A stretch of 64,000 nucleotides of DNA from Paenibacillus curdlanolyticus YK9 (GCF_000179615.1 NZ_AEDD01000012.1:186001-250000), one strand, 5' to 3'; shown: positions 51,674 through 61,435, counted from the stretch's first letter. Notes: generated by a model not told the origin, from the sequence alone. A program made the numbers and translations.

Positions 51674-53182
51674 ATGAAGCCCGCGCCTATCGTTGCGGAA
51701 CGCTCTGCCGTCGTTATTTTCCCGGATGCGCCATGGCGCTCCTCTGCCTTCAAGCCGCTAATAGCCCAGCTGGCGAGCAAGCATCCGCTGCTCTGGGTAA
51801 CGGACCAGCCTGAGCTTGCGCTTCAAGGGGCGCCCGCCTCCGTCTCCGCATTAGCGCTTCAGGAGCTCGACCAAGTGCCTTGGGGCCAGACGTCCGCGAT
51901 GCTGCTGCATCCGTGCTGGACGGTGACCGCCCTTCCGCTTCGCCCGAGGCTGATCGGCGCATGGATGGCAATCGATGCTCAGGAAGGTAGCCTGCCGGCC
52001 AAATGGCGTGCCGTGTTAACAGGAGAAGCCTCCTTCGTGCTGTCATTATCGGAGCCTTATTATTTGGACCTATCGTTTCGTAGAGATGGCGTCTTCGTGC
52101 TCGATGGCGCCGACGAAACATCGGATTGGTTCGCTTTGCAGGCCGTCCTCTGGGCTGCCGACGGCACCGATCCCTGCTCGCTTGCCCGCTTGCAGCAGCA
52201 GCGGCGGGAAGCGGCTTATCGCGAGCGGCTGGCGACAGCGGCGGACGCTACGCTCGCCTTTTACCGGAGCGTCTATCTCTATCTGCTGGGAGATATGGCG
52301 CAAGCCGAGCGGGAGCTGCTCGCTGCATTTGAGCAGGCGGTGCTGGGTGGCGGAGACCATGCCTTGGCGGGGGTCTACCGGTGCCGATCTGCGATTCAGG
52401 CTGCGCAAGGCAACGTAGAGAAAGCGGCGCTCACCTATGAATCGTCCGCTGCGACAGATAGCGAGCGCATGCAGGCCGACGAGCTGAGGCAGTTGATTGC
52501 GAACGGGGAAACTGCAATGGCGGCTGCCGCGCTGCTCCGATTGAACGATGACCATCGACAGGCGATTGAACGGCTGGAACGGCTATGCGCTACATGGGAT
52601 AGTGCAGCCAAGGAGCTGCGTGCCGCAGCAGATGCGCCAGAGGATGCTGGGCAGACGATTAAGCGAGCGGTGCGGCCAGCAGGGCGACAAGCAGGGACAG
52701 GGGCAAGCGAAGCTGCGACGGAGCGCCAAGGGATTGAAAGCCATCCGCTAGCAGCTGGCGGGAATGCGGCTCAAGAAGGTACGGAGAACCAAACTGTGCG
52801 GCGTAAGGATTACAGCAGCGCACTCGCGGCAAAACGCGAGTTGGCGGAACGGATGCTGCTGGACTCCCTGCTGCAAGCGGGAAAGATGCGCGCGGCCTAT
52901 GAACGAATCGCGCCGGAGACGCTTGCGTCGGTCAAGGACCGCTGCGAGTATGCGCTGCTGCAAAGCATTGTACAGCTGGTGGACGGCAACCGTCGCGGAG
53001 CCATCACCGCGCTGCTCCGAGCGACAGAGCTTCAGCATGAAGCGATTGGCTCGCTGACCGAGCTCGTTCGGCTCGACGCTGCGGTTCAGAGGCTGGCAAA
53101 TGGGACTGTCGAGGATGCGCCCAGCCGAGGCTCGGACGGCAAGGCTGCCGCGGACGGGACCCCGGGCGGCGGCGGCTCATGA
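51674..53182 (+). CDS. TPR-like protein of unknown function, first gene of a glycosylation operon
   Basis: A 502-residue cytosolic protein. N-terminal ~170 residues are alpha/beta and begin AERSAVVIFPDAPWRSSAFK with a pattern like a GT-B acceptor domain (LLHPCWTVTALPLRPRLIGA), but no catalytic motif is visible. The C-terminal part is helical with repeat units (for example YLYLLGDMAQAERELLAAFE, VYRCRSAIQAAQGNVEKAAL), consistent with TPRs, broken by a Gly/Ala/Glu-rich linker at about 350-395. The ATG at 51674 has AAGGAGG 6 nt upstream; the frame is open from 51566 but lacks a ribosome-binding site there. Its stop overlaps an ATG of the following GT2 gene. I cannot assign a function. Confidence 0.75.
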   Translation: MKPAPIVAERSAVVIFPDAPWRSSAFKPLIAQLASKHPLLWVTDQPELALQGAPASVSALALQELDQVPWGQTSAMLLHPCWTVTALPLRPRLIGAWMAIDAQEGSLPAKWRAVLTGEASFVLSLSEPYYLDLSFRRDGVFVLDGADETSDWFALQAVLWAADGTDPCSLARLQQQRREAAYRERLATAADATLAFYRSVYLYLLGDMAQAERELLAAFEQAVLGGGDHALAGVYRCRSAIQAAQGNVEKAALTYESSAATDSERMQADELRQLIANGETAMAAAALLRLNDDHRQAIERLERLCATWDSAAKELRAAADAPEDAGQTIKRAVRPAGRQAGTGASEAATERQGIESHPLAAGGNAAQEGTENQTVRRKDYSSALAAKRELAERMLLDSLLQAGKMRAAYERIAPETLASVKDRCEYALLQSIVQLVDGNRRGAITALLRATELQHEAIGSLTELVRLDAAVQRLANGTVEDAPSRGSDGKAAADGTPGGGGS

Positions 53183-53220
53183 ATAGGCCAGCCGATGATT
53201 TTTCATTAGGAGGCGTTCCC

Positions 53221-53946
53221 ATGCGGCGCTTGCGTAAAGCATCCGGCAACAAGCTAACGGTTATGATGCAGGTTCGCAATGAACGAGGACGCTATCTGGA
53301 ATCGTCGCTCGCCCAGCTGTCAGAGCTCGCGGACGAGATCGTCATCGTCGACGATGCCAGCACGGACGGCACGCCGGAGCTATGCCGGACGTTCCCCAAG
53401 GTGGTGCGGCTCGTGGAGCTGCGCCGCCCCCTTTTTGCCGAGGAGTGGAAGCTTCGGTCCCTGCTGTGGGAGACGGCGGTCTCGACCGACCCGGACTGGC
53501 TGCTGGCCATCGATGCGGACGAGTGCTTGGAACGGCGGACGGCACGTCAGCTAAGGGAGCTCATCGATCAGGATCAGTATGACTGGGCGGCGTTCCGCAT
53601 GTTCGATTTCTGGGGTTCGGTAACGCATTATCGCGACGACCTGTGGTGGAACCTGCATCGGCGGCATACGATGATGCTCGTCCGCTATCTGCCCGGATAC
53701 CACTATGCTTATCCCAAATGGGATCATCACGTCCCCCGGCTCCCTGTAACTTGCGCCGCACTGCCAGGACTGCGAACGGAGCTGCGGGCAAAGCATTGGG
53801 GCTGGGCGGGCGACGCTTCGGATCGGCTGGCCAAATACGAGCGGTATAGACGACTTGATCCGGACGGACGCTGGGGGAGTATCGACCAATACGAATCCAT
53901 TCTGGATCCTGCGCCGAATCTCGTTCGGTGGATCGAGGAGGAGTGA
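53221..53946 (+). CDS. Family 2 glycosyltransferase
   Basis: A 241-residue GT2 of the glycan or protein glycosylation cluster. It begins NKLTVMMQVRNERGRYLESS, with VIVDDASTDGT (nucleotide site) and LLAIDADECLE as the DXD. The remainder resembles the SPRY-type GT2 with WWNLHRRHTMMLVRYLPGYH and GWAGDASDRLAKYERYRRLD, a pattern of short GT2 enzymes seen next to TPR-GT2 genes. AGGAGG lies 7 nt before the ATG at 53221. An ATG at 53179 overlaps the upstream stop (ATGA) and could also be used, adding 14 residues. Donor and acceptor are unknown. Confidence 0.86.
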   Translation: MRRLRKASGNKLTVMMQVRNERGRYLESSLAQLSELADEIVIVDDASTDGTPELCRTFPKVVRLVELRRPLFAEEWKLRSLLWETAVSTDPDWLLAIDADECLERRTARQLRELIDQDQYDWAAFRMFDFWGSVTHYRDDLWWNLHRRHTMMLVRYLPGYHYAYPKWDHHVPRLPVTCAALPGLRTELRAKHWGWAGDASDRLAKYERYRRLDPDGRWGSIDQYESILDPAPNLVRWIEEE

Positions 53947-53955
53947 GGGCTGACG

Positions 53956-55080
53956 ATGCGGACGGTTAGCATTTTGACCCACAGTTATGTAGACGGATAT
54001 AATCGGCAGTTCAATCGCTTGTTCGGCGGCGGATTAGAGCGATATATTCGGGATTTGTGCGGCGTCATTCATGCGGCGGGGTGGCGTCCCGTTGTGCATC
54101 AGCTGTCTTACTTCGAACCGTTTCGCACGATGTTCGAGGGGACGGAGGTCATCGGCTACACATATGAGCTCGGTAAACTGGGGCAAGCATTCGACGCGAT
54201 GTCAGCTGAAGCGGACGGCTTGATCGTCTATGCGAGCTGCCTGTGGCATCCGATTCAGTATCGGCCAGGCAGCATCGGCATCAGCCATGGGATTAACTGG
54301 GATCATTGCGCGATTGCAGCTGAAACGAAAGATGGCGTTGCCGCTGCGCTCCGTCAGGCGATGCGTTCGCTGGAGCGCGTCGTCTCGGTCGATTCGCATT
54401 TTTTGACTTATGCAAGATCCGTATGCGTCTACGAAGATACGGACAAAGTGATCCGTATTCCCAATAGCGTGGATACGAGCCGCTATCTCCCGGCCGCGCA
54501 TGGCTCCGGCAGACCCCGCACGCGCGGTCTGCGCGTGCTCGTCCCGCGGAGGCTCAGCTATGAGCGAGGCGTCATTACGATGATGCTCGTTGCTGACGAG
54601 CTGCTGCGCGAGCGCAGCGATCTGGTGATTGAATTCGCGGGAGAGCTAGTGGAAGGAACGGACATCGCGGATGCATTCAGGCTGTGGTACGGCACCCATC
54701 CGGCGAAGGAGCGAATCGAACAGCGGACCTATCCGATGGACGGCATGCATGCCGCGTATGGGAAGGCCGATATTGTGGTCATTCCTACGATTTTCTCCGA
54801 AGGCACGTCGTTGTCATGCCTGGAGGCCATGAGCTGCGGCGTGCCGGTCGTCGCCACGAATGTCGGCGGGCTCAACGACCTGATCATCGACGGGCTGAAC
54901 GGGCGGCTTGTCCCGCCCGCCTCCGCCGCCCTGCTCGCCGCGATTCGCGAGCTGCTGGGCGATCCCGCACAGCGCCGCAAGCTCGGCAAGCTCGCGCGCG
55001 AGACCGCGCGAACGTTCGACGCGAGCCTATGGCGGGCGCGTTGGACGGCGGTGCTCGCGGAGCAGCTGGGCGAAGCGTAG
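53956..55080 (+). CDS. Family 4 glycosyltransferase
   Basis: A 374-residue GT-B enzyme. The N-terminus HSYVDGYNRQFNRLFGGGLE carries the GGGLE acceptor loop, followed by IGISHGINWDHCAIA and SVDSHFLTYARSVCVYEDTD. The donor half has LRVLVPRRLSYERGVITMML and IPTIFSEGTSLSCLEAMSCG (E-x7-E) and NVGGLNDLIIDGLNGRLVPP. It is the last of three plus-strand genes and starts 9 nt after the GT2 gene. The array of T-run repeats begins 17 nt after its stop. Confidence 0.88.
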   Translation: MRTVSILTHSYVDGYNRQFNRLFGGGLERYIRDLCGVIHAAGWRPVVHQLSYFEPFRTMFEGTEVIGYTYELGKLGQAFDAMSAEADGLIVYASCLWHPIQYRPGSIGISHGINWDHCAIAAETKDGVAAALRQAMRSLERVVSVDSHFLTYARSVCVYEDTDKVIRIPNSVDTSRYLPAAHGSGRPRTRGLRVLVPRRLSYERGVITMMLVADELLRERSDLVIEFAGELVEGTDIADAFRLWYGTHPAKERIEQRTYPMDGMHAAYGKADIVVIPTIFSEGTSLSCLEAMSCGVPVVATNVGGLNDLIIDGLNGRLVPPASAALLAAIRELLGDPAQRRKLGKLARETARTFDASLWRARWTAVLAEQLGEA

Positions 55081-55090
55081 GGCGGCTGGG

Positions 55091-55573
55091 GGTGCGCGGT
55101 TAGCGCACTTTTTTGTTTCCTATTCGCCTCCGGCGGCGCGGGGCGCGCGGTTAGCGCACTTTTTTGTTTCCTATTCGCGTCCGGATGCACGGGGCGCGTG
55201 GTTAGCGCACTTTTTTGTTTCCTATTCGCGTCCGGATGCACGGGGCGCGTGGTTAGCGCACTTTTTTGTTTCCTATTCGCCCTCGGTGGCGCGGGGGCGC
55301 GGTTAGCGCACTTTTTTCTTCCCTATTCGCATCAGGAGGTGTGGGGCGCGTGGTTAGCGCACTTTTTTGTTTCCTATTCGCGCCCGGATGCACGGGGCGC
55401 GCGGTTAGCTCACTTTTTTGTTCCCTATTCGCCTCCGGTGGCGCGGGGCGCGCGGTTAGCGCACTTTTTTGTTCTCTATTCGCCCTCGGTGGTGCGGGGC
55501 GGGCGGTTAGCGCACTTTTTCCTTCCCTATTCGCATCCGGCGGCGTGGGGCGGGCGGTTAGCGCACTTTTGGG
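55091..55573 (+). repeat. Ten tandem 51-bp units, each with a terminator-like hairpin and T-run
   Basis: Copies begin (at GGTTAGCGCAC or a near variant) at 55098, 55149, 55200, 55251, 55301, 55352, 55403, 55454, 55505 and 55556; nine intervals are 51 nt except one of 50. The core is GGTTAGCGCACTTTTTTG and the variable part encodes CCTATTCGC followed by a GC-rich spacer. In the first copy GTGCGC pairs with GCGCAC over a 5-nt loop before six T residues, giving a real terminator; later copies have weaker arms. Because 51 is a multiple of three, open frames exist on both strands, but there is no ribosome-binding site. The array lies between convergent genes. Confidence 0.93.
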
Positions 55574-55636
55574 GCAGGCGACCGGGGGGCGCGCAGCATA
55601 CCGCGATTGTTTACCTGGCGCGGGCAATACTCTCGC

Positions 55637-57178
55637 TCAAGGCTCATAAATCGCCGCAAGAACAATGAGCCTCAGCTCTGCAAAGCAGCGCGGGAGCCCC
55701 GCTTTCGCGCCACGGCCTTCGGCGCGTGTCACTGGAGCCTCCAGCGCGGCGGCGGCGCGCGCTGCGAACGCCGCTGCAAGCCCTGCAGCGGCCGCGCGAG
55801 CCTGCACCGGCGACGCCGCTACACTGCGGGCGACGGCGAAATGCTCCGCCGCCTCCGCCCAACGGCCAGCTTCGCTGGCTCGCAGTCCAACCGCTAACGC
55901 CTGCGTAGCTGTCGTGGCCTTCAGGTGCCGAGCCGCAGCAAGAGCGTTTGGCAGCAGCAAGTCGTATAAACCTGCGGGCGAACCTACATCGCTTTCCGCT
56001 CCCGCAGCTCGCAGCGCCATCGCTCTCGCCATCTTCACCATCAGCCCTGCTTCGCCGCAAGCCAGCAGCCGCAAACGCATCTCTGCCGCCTCATAGGCAG
56101 GATGCTCGCCGAGAGCAGCGCGATAATGCGCCGCCGCCTCGCGCCAGCGGTACAGGCGCTCGCAAGACGCGCCCGCTGCATAATGCGAACGGAAGCCGCC
56201 CGCGCCAGCGACGGACGAATAATATGGAGCTGCCGGCCCGATTGCAATGGCCTGCTCCAACGCACGCAGCGCAGATGGCGCATCGTCACGCGCCATATAA
56301 GCAGCGGCTAGCGCCTCACACATATCCGGAAAATCCGGATATTCCCGCACGCCCGCTTCTGCATGCGCAATCGCCGCCTCCAGCTGACCTGCCAGCCGAT
56401 AAGCATGCGACAGCTTCAGCCGAACATCGGAGGCAAAGCCACATGTCTCCCCTAGCCCTTCCCCTTCAGCCAGCGGCGCAAGCCATTCGATTGCTTCTAG
56501 CCAACGCCCCGCTCCAAACAGCTCCGTTCCTGCTGCATAACGAAGCATTATATTATCCGGCTCCTTGGCCAGCGCCTTCGCAAGCAAGCGCGCGTTTCGC
56601 TCCGGTTTGCGGCGTTCTTCGATCACATTCGCCCGGTAGCCTTCATGGCGGACGGTTACCGGGGCAATCGCCACAGGCCCTCTCTGCGCGAGTGCAACTG
56701 CCGTTGCGCACTCCTCATGTATAATGCCCGAGAAACGAATTTGCGCATCATTGCGAAATAACCGGCATACCGCGTCCGTTACCAGCGTGCCGCTCCCTTG
56801 CTCCCCGCCCGTCCGCTCCAATACGCTAATCAGCCTTACATAATACCCAGCAGCCGTTTCATCGCACAATAACTCCCGCCACTGCGACGGCTCTGGCGCT
56901 TCCAGCCGTTCATCTGCATCCAGCACTAAAATCCAGGGATGCGCCGCAAGCTCCAGCGACAGATTCCGGGCCGCTGCAAAATCATCGTCCCACGGAATCG
57001 AAACTACCCGCGCACCGCATGCGTGCGCGATCTCCATCGTTCGATCGGTCGAGCCGGTATCGCATACGAGCATCTCCGACACGTATGGGGCAGCAGAAGC
57101 GAGACACTCCTCAATAAAAGCTTCCTCATTGCGCACGATCATACACAAGGAAACGCCCGGACTCTCCCTCAGTTCCAT
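55637..57178 (-). CDS. GT2 glycosyltransferase with TPR-like C-terminus (third of three)
   Basis: A 513-residue protein. Residues 1-~230 are a GT2 domain: VSLCMIVRNEEAFIEECLAS, CDTGSTDRTMEIAHACGARV, RNLSLELAAHPWILVLDADE with the metal-binding DADE. The rest is helical, with TPR-like units (YAAGTELFGAGRWLEAIEWL, LSHAYRLAGQLEAAIAHAEA), then an Ala-rich C-terminus. This architecture is shared by the two genes upstream and by SunS-like S-glycosyltransferases and protein O-GlcNAc transferase-like enzymes. The start at 57178 is 9 nt after GGGGGAGG; the frame extends to a GTG at 57199. The stop of the preceding gene lies 4 nt upstream of the start. Confidence 0.88.
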   Translation of the reverse strand: MELRESPGVSLCMIVRNEEAFIEECLASAAPYVSEMLVCDTGSTDRTMEIAHACGARVVSIPWDDDFAAARNLSLELAAHPWILVLDADERLEAPEPSQWRELLCDETAAGYYVRLISVLERTGGEQGSGTLVTDAVCRLFRNDAQIRFSGIIHEECATAVALAQRGPVAIAPVTVRHEGYRANVIEERRKPERNARLLAKALAKEPDNIMLRYAAGTELFGAGRWLEAIEWLAPLAEGEGLGETCGFASDVRLKLSHAYRLAGQLEAAIAHAEAGVREYPDFPDMCEALAAAYMARDDAPSALRALEQAIAIGPAAPYYSSVAGAGGFRSHYAAGASCERLYRWREAAAHYRAALGEHPAYEAAEMRLRLLACGEAGLMVKMARAMALRAAGAESDVGSPAGLYDLLLPNALAAARHLKATTATQALAVGLRASEAGRWAEAAEHFAVARSVAASPVQARAAAAGLAAAFAARAAAALEAPVTRAEGRGAKAGLPRCFAELRLIVLAAIYEP

Positions 57179-57182
57179 CTCC

Positions 57183-59168
57183 TTATGCCTCCCCCTCACA
57201 ACCCGCTAACCGCAGCCGCGCCGAGCGCAAAACACGCTGGACCGTCGCCCCCGCTGAACGTGACTGTAAGCTCTGTTCCAGCTGTTCAAGCCTTGCATCC
57301 GCCCAAGCAGCCAGCCCCTCGACGCCTCCGTGTGCCGCTTCGTCGCTACCATGGCGAATGCTTTCGCCCACAGCTTGAAGCACGCGTGCCAATCGGTCGC
57401 CGGACGCTCCGCTGCTTGCCGCCTGTTCCGCTTTCTCTTCCCTTAAAATCCCCGCCACGCACGCCGCCAGCTCCTGCGCCAGACTGCCCCGAACGTCCGC
57501 TCCATATCCCTGACAAAAAGCCGCAGCAGCTTCCGCACCCTCCGTTATCTGAAGCACCGCAGCATATAGCAGCCTCAGTCGACATTTGGCTTCCCCCATC
57601 GAATACGACTGCCGTCGGTCCTTCGCATACTCAGACGCCTGTGTCTGAGACTTTTCCACCCCCGGCTTTGTCACCTCGCCAAGCGGGCTTCCCTGTTCCG
57701 GATGCCGTCCCCCTAGCCACACCGGCATTTCACCATCCGCTTGCCCCAGCCCATGTCCATGTCCAGGTTCAGGTTCAGGTTCATGCCAATACCCGTGCCC
57801 GTCATCCAATGCCTTAGCCGCCCATCGGCGCGCCTGCGCAAACCGCCCTTCCGATGCGGCAAGCTCCGCTTCCGCCAGCATGAGCCACGCCGCCGACGCT
57901 TCCCCCCAACACGGTCCCGCCGCCCGTTGGCGCAGCCACTGCACAGCTTCAGCATAACAGCGGCTATCCAGCAGCAGCGAAGCGATTTTCAGCGATCCTT
58001 CCTCCGTGCTGAAGGCAAACCGCCGCTCCAATAGTGCAGGAAGCTCATCCCCTCGCCCGTTCACCCGCAGCAACCGGCACAAGCGCAGCAGCGGCGGCAG
58101 CAGACTCGGCTTCATCCGCACCGACTCCACGTACCAATGCACGGCCGCATCCACACGCCCGCCCCGCTCATAGAGACTGCCAAGCAAAAATGCCGTTCGG
58201 TGCGCACCCATCCCGTCCTCCGTATGGTACACCCCTGTAGGCGGACCCGCCCGCAGCGCAGAACAGGCGCCACTTATCGCTTCACGCCAACGCCCGGCTG
58301 AACAAAGTGATTCCGCAAGGCAGTGCCACAGATCCGCATAATCGGCAAAAAGCTTCGCTCCCTCCCGTGCAGCAGCAGCCGCCTCCTGCCACGCCCCCAG
58401 CGTTTGCAAGCTTCGCACCTCATACTTGAACACGAGATGAGCGTAGCTTAACCGTTCAAATGACGCAGCGCCCTTCGCCGAGCGAAAGGAAGCAAGCGCC
58501 TCAGCAGGCCTTCCCGCACGGAGATATTCCACGCCCAAATTAAACCGATGAAACGGCTGTTCCGGCTCCTCCTCTATCGCTTGAAGCAGCAGCCTCGTAT
58601 TGCGCTCGATTTTATCCTTCTCCGCAACAGTTGACGGTCGATATCCATAATGGCGGATAACCGTTTCGCCTAGACGCAGTTGGGCATCCGGCGCTGCGCG
58701 TAGAATAGAAGCTGCGATCTGCTCATGAATCCGCCCCTCGAACCGATGGCGGGGATCGTTGCGGAACAGGCGCAGCACCGGATTGATGGTCGCCGTCTCC
58801 TCTTCCTCGCCGAGCAGGTTCCATATCGGCAGCAAAATGCCCGGCGACGCCTGACTCTGCACCAGCGTGCGCAGCTCCTGCGCAGCACCAGCCGACAGCT
58901 CTTCGTCCGCATCAAGAAACAAAATCCATTCGCCGGTCGCCTGCTCCAGCCCGACATTCCGTGCCGCGGCAAAATCGCCTCGCCACTCCGCTTCGATGAT
59001 CTTCGCTCCGAAGCTACGCGCAATGGCGATCGTTTCGTCCGTCGAGCCCGTGTCGACGACGATGAACTCATCCGCCGTGCCAATGGCGCTGCGCAGGCAG
59101 CGCGCGATACAGGCAGCCTCATTCTTGACGATCATGCATAAGGAAATCAGCTTCGTGTGCGCCGCCAC
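57183..59168 (-). CDS. GT2 glycosyltransferase with TPR-like C-terminus (second of three)
   Basis: A 661-residue paralogue. GT2 domain: LISLCMIVKNEAACIARCLR, VVDTGSTDETIAIARSFGAK, FAAARNVGLEQATGEWILFL with DADE. Residues ~220-480 are TPR-like (FNLGVEYLRAGRPAEALASF and later units). A short low-complexity segment (EPEPEPGHGHG, near 57750-57790) and a helical C-terminal region follow. The GTG start at 59168 has AGGAGG 10 nt upstream, located inside the preceding gene (50-nt overlap). The three GT2-TPR genes form one operon on the minus strand. Confidence 0.88.
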   Translation of the reverse strand: MAAHTKLISLCMIVKNEAACIARCLRSAIGTADEFIVVDTGSTDETIAIARSFGAKIIEAEWRGDFAAARNVGLEQATGEWILFLDADEELSAGAAQELRTLVQSQASPGILLPIWNLLGEEEETATINPVLRLFRNDPRHRFEGRIHEQIAASILRAAPDAQLRLGETVIRHYGYRPSTVAEKDKIERNTRLLLQAIEEEPEQPFHRFNLGVEYLRAGRPAEALASFRSAKGAASFERLSYAHLVFKYEVRSLQTLGAWQEAAAAAREGAKLFADYADLWHCLAESLCSAGRWREAISGACSALRAGPPTGVYHTEDGMGAHRTAFLLGSLYERGGRVDAAVHWYVESVRMKPSLLPPLLRLCRLLRVNGRGDELPALLERRFAFSTEEGSLKIASLLLDSRCYAEAVQWLRQRAAGPCWGEASAAWLMLAEAELAASEGRFAQARRWAAKALDDGHGYWHEPEPEPGHGHGLGQADGEMPVWLGGRHPEQGSPLGEVTKPGVEKSQTQASEYAKDRRQSYSMGEAKCRLRLLYAAVLQITEGAEAAAAFCQGYGADVRGSLAQELAACVAGILREEKAEQAASSGASGDRLARVLQAVGESIRHGSDEAAHGGVEGLAAWADARLEQLEQSLQSRSAGATVQRVLRSARLRLAGCEGEA

Positions 59169-61410
59169 TGCGCATTCGCCTCCTTTGGGCTCCGGTCCGT
59201 ACCGTTCGCCAGCCCAGTCCCTCCAGCCGCGCCGCTGAGGATGCGAGCCGCCGCCGATCCTCCTGCAGCCAAGCAGCGGCAGAACGGTCCGCCTCCCGCT
59301 CGATTAGCGCCTCGGTCGCAAGCTGCATGCAAGCCGCCGCCGCCCCCAATCTCGCCCGTTCATCGGCAGGAGCCGTCTCTATCGCACGCTCGAACAGAGC
59401 GAGCGCTTCGCCGTATAGCTTGCGATCGTATAACATTTCGCCCAAGGCGGCGTAACCGGGCGCGGCAAGCCGCCCTTCCGCCATCCGTTGCAGCAGCCGT
59501 TCAGCAGCCGCTTCCGTGTAACCGTGCCGATGCAAGGACACGGCGAATGCCTCCTCCCGCGCTGCCGCCCAGCGTAACGCCAAGCGCAGCAGGCCGTGAG
59601 AGACCGCCCGGTCCATGAGCTCAGCCAGTTCAGTATTCGACTCTCCGCCGCTCATATCCGTTCCCGCTTCCTCGCTATGCCCGAGCAGCACCCGCTCTGC
59701 CAGCATGCACAGCGCCAATGTCCCCTCCTCGAGGAACAAGTCTGCATACTCAGATAGACGAGTGCCTTCCATCCAGCAGCACAACGCCGCATCCAACCCT
59801 AAGCTATGCGACAGGCACCTATTGTTTTCATAAGCTTGCTCATACAGCCATGTCGCTGCTTCCCTGTATTGTCCCGAACGAATCAAACAAGCCGCATACA
59901 GCTCCTGCCTGCTCACCCCGTGCAATGGCTGCTTCGCCGATTCGCCGACTGCAACGCTTCCCCCCGCCGTTGCCCCCTCCGTATCTACCGCCCCATTCGC
60001 GCCGAAAGGCACGCCAGCCAAACGCCAAAGCGGCAATGCAGCGGAATACGCGCCGATTCCCGTCAACGCTTGAGCGACGGCCGCCGCTCGCTCTTGCCGC
60101 CTAATGTCACCATGCCCTGCTTCTGTCCGCTTCCCATCGGCAGCGCTCATTCCATGCCCCCGCTGCTGCTCGCGGCACTCCTCGTATGCCGCTTGTACTT
60201 CCTCTCCTGCATATGCCACAATCGTCCGGGCGATCGCCGCATCCTCAGCGCCCGCTTCATGCAGCAGCTCCGCTAATCCGTCCAACGCCTCCTGCCAACC
60301 AGGCTGCTCGACTAGCGCTCGCTCAAAATAGTGCGCCGCCGTTTGCCGATCGCCCCTGCGGCGCGCCAGGTTTGCAAATGCCGTGCACGCCTGATACCCG
60401 CCTGCACCCGCTTCCGTTATATAGGCCGCGGGACGGATCGCCGCGGGCCCTCCCGTTAGAGCAGTCTCTGGCTCGCTGCCCTCACCTGCCCCCGCCGCGA
60501 TTGCAGCGAAATAGGCCTGCTTCGCTTCATCCCATGCGCCATGACGCTCCAGCAGCCGTCCATGCAGCAGCTGCATATCCGCATAATTGGGATAACGCTG
60601 CACCCCGTCGCCGAGCAACGCCAGCGCCTCTTCTTCCTTCCCCTGCGCCAGCATTGCGCGTGCGCTATCCAGTATAAGCGATGGCCGATATGGCGCATCC
60701 GGCGCAGCAAGCATCCTCGCCCGTGCAAAAGCGACGGATGCCTCCGCCGCTTCCCCCTGCTGGCAGCAGGTTACGCCTAAGTTGTACCAATAAAAAGGGT
60801 CGTCCGCCCGCTCGACAAGCTGCTCGCGAATGATTCGGCCGTTGCGTTCGGCGGTTCGTTTTTGTGCCATAAGCGCTGGTGAATATCCCGTATGCATGAG
60901 GCGAATCGCAGCTAACGGGCCGTCCACGTCACGCAGCCTGCCGGACCCGTCCATTGCAGCCAACTGCTCGTGAATGGCGCCCACATACTGATAGCCCAGA
61001 TCCGCGCGAAACAACCGAATCGCCTCGCTGCGCAGCAGCGGCTGCTCGTCTCCCTCTGCGCCGCCCAGTGCATTTTCGATCATGACGCGATACGCCGTCT
61101 CGCCGGAGGCCAGCAGCATTTTGCGCACATTCGCCCAATCCGTCTCTGCCCCGACCCGCTCATCCGCATCCAGCACAAGCACCCAACGTGTGCGCGCTTG
61201 TCCCAAACCAATGTTGCGCGCTTGGGCAAAATCGTCCGCCCACGCCGACGTCACGATTCGAGCGCCATAAGACGCGGCCAGTTGGACCGTCGCATCCGTA
61301 GAGCCTGTGTCCACGATGACGAGCTCATCCGCCCATGGCCAAACGCTGTCCAGACAACCGCCTAGCCGTTCCGCTTCGTTCCGTACGATTAGATGAACGC
61401 CGAGCAGCAT
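59119..61410 (-). CDS. GT2 glycosyltransferase with TPR-like C-terminus (first of three)
   Basis: A 763-residue paralogue, the largest of the three. GT2 domain: GVHLIVRNEAERLGGCLDSV, VDTGSTDATVQLAASYGARI, RNIGLGQARTRWVLVLDADE. TPR-like repeats run from about residue 215 to 420, then again to ~700 (WYNLGVTCCQQGEAAEASVA, LFERAIETAPADERARLGAA). AAGGGGTG lies 5 nt before the ATG at 61410. It follows the repeat protein by 25 nt. Three TPR-GT2 enzymes in tandem suggest ordered modification of one acceptor, perhaps the repeat protein. Confidence 0.88.
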   Translation of the reverse strand: MLLGVHLIVRNEAERLGGCLDSVWPWADELVIVDTGSTDATVQLAASYGARIVTSAWADDFAQARNIGLGQARTRWVLVLDADERVGAETDWANVRKMLLASGETAYRVMIENALGGAEGDEQPLLRSEAIRLFRADLGYQYVGAIHEQLAAMDGSGRLRDVDGPLAAIRLMHTGYSPALMAQKRTAERNGRIIREQLVERADDPFYWYNLGVTCCQQGEAAEASVAFARARMLAAPDAPYRPSLILDSARAMLAQGKEEEALALLGDGVQRYPNYADMQLLHGRLLERHGAWDEAKQAYFAAIAAGAGEGSEPETALTGGPAAIRPAAYITEAGAGGYQACTAFANLARRRGDRQTAAHYFERALVEQPGWQEALDGLAELLHEAGAEDAAIARTIVAYAGEEVQAAYEECREQQRGHGMSAADGKRTEAGHGDIRRQERAAAVAQALTGIGAYSAALPLWRLAGVPFGANGAVDTEGATAGGSVAVGESAKQPLHGVSRQELYAACLIRSGQYREAATWLYEQAYENNRCLSHSLGLDAALCCWMEGTRLSEYADLFLEEGTLALCMLAERVLLGHSEEAGTDMSGGESNTELAELMDRAVSHGLLRLALRWAAAREEAFAVSLHRHGYTEAAAERLLQRMAEGRLAAPGYAALGEMLYDRKLYGEALALFERAIETAPADERARLGAAAACMQLATEALIEREADRSAAAWLQEDRRRLASSAARLEGLGWRTVRTGAQRRRMRSGGAHEADFLMHDRQE

Positions 61411-61435
61411 GCCGTCACCCCTTCATTGTTGGCGA

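Noticed and set aside
55091-55573. CRISPR array
   Set aside because: Units are contiguous and nearly identical over their whole length, with no unique spacers and no cas genes nearby.
54729-55668. Open frames over the 51-bp repeats on both strands, encoding 17-residue repeats
   Set aside because: Frames are open on both strands only because the unit is 17 codons without stops; there is no ribosome-binding site and the conserved part looks like a terminator.
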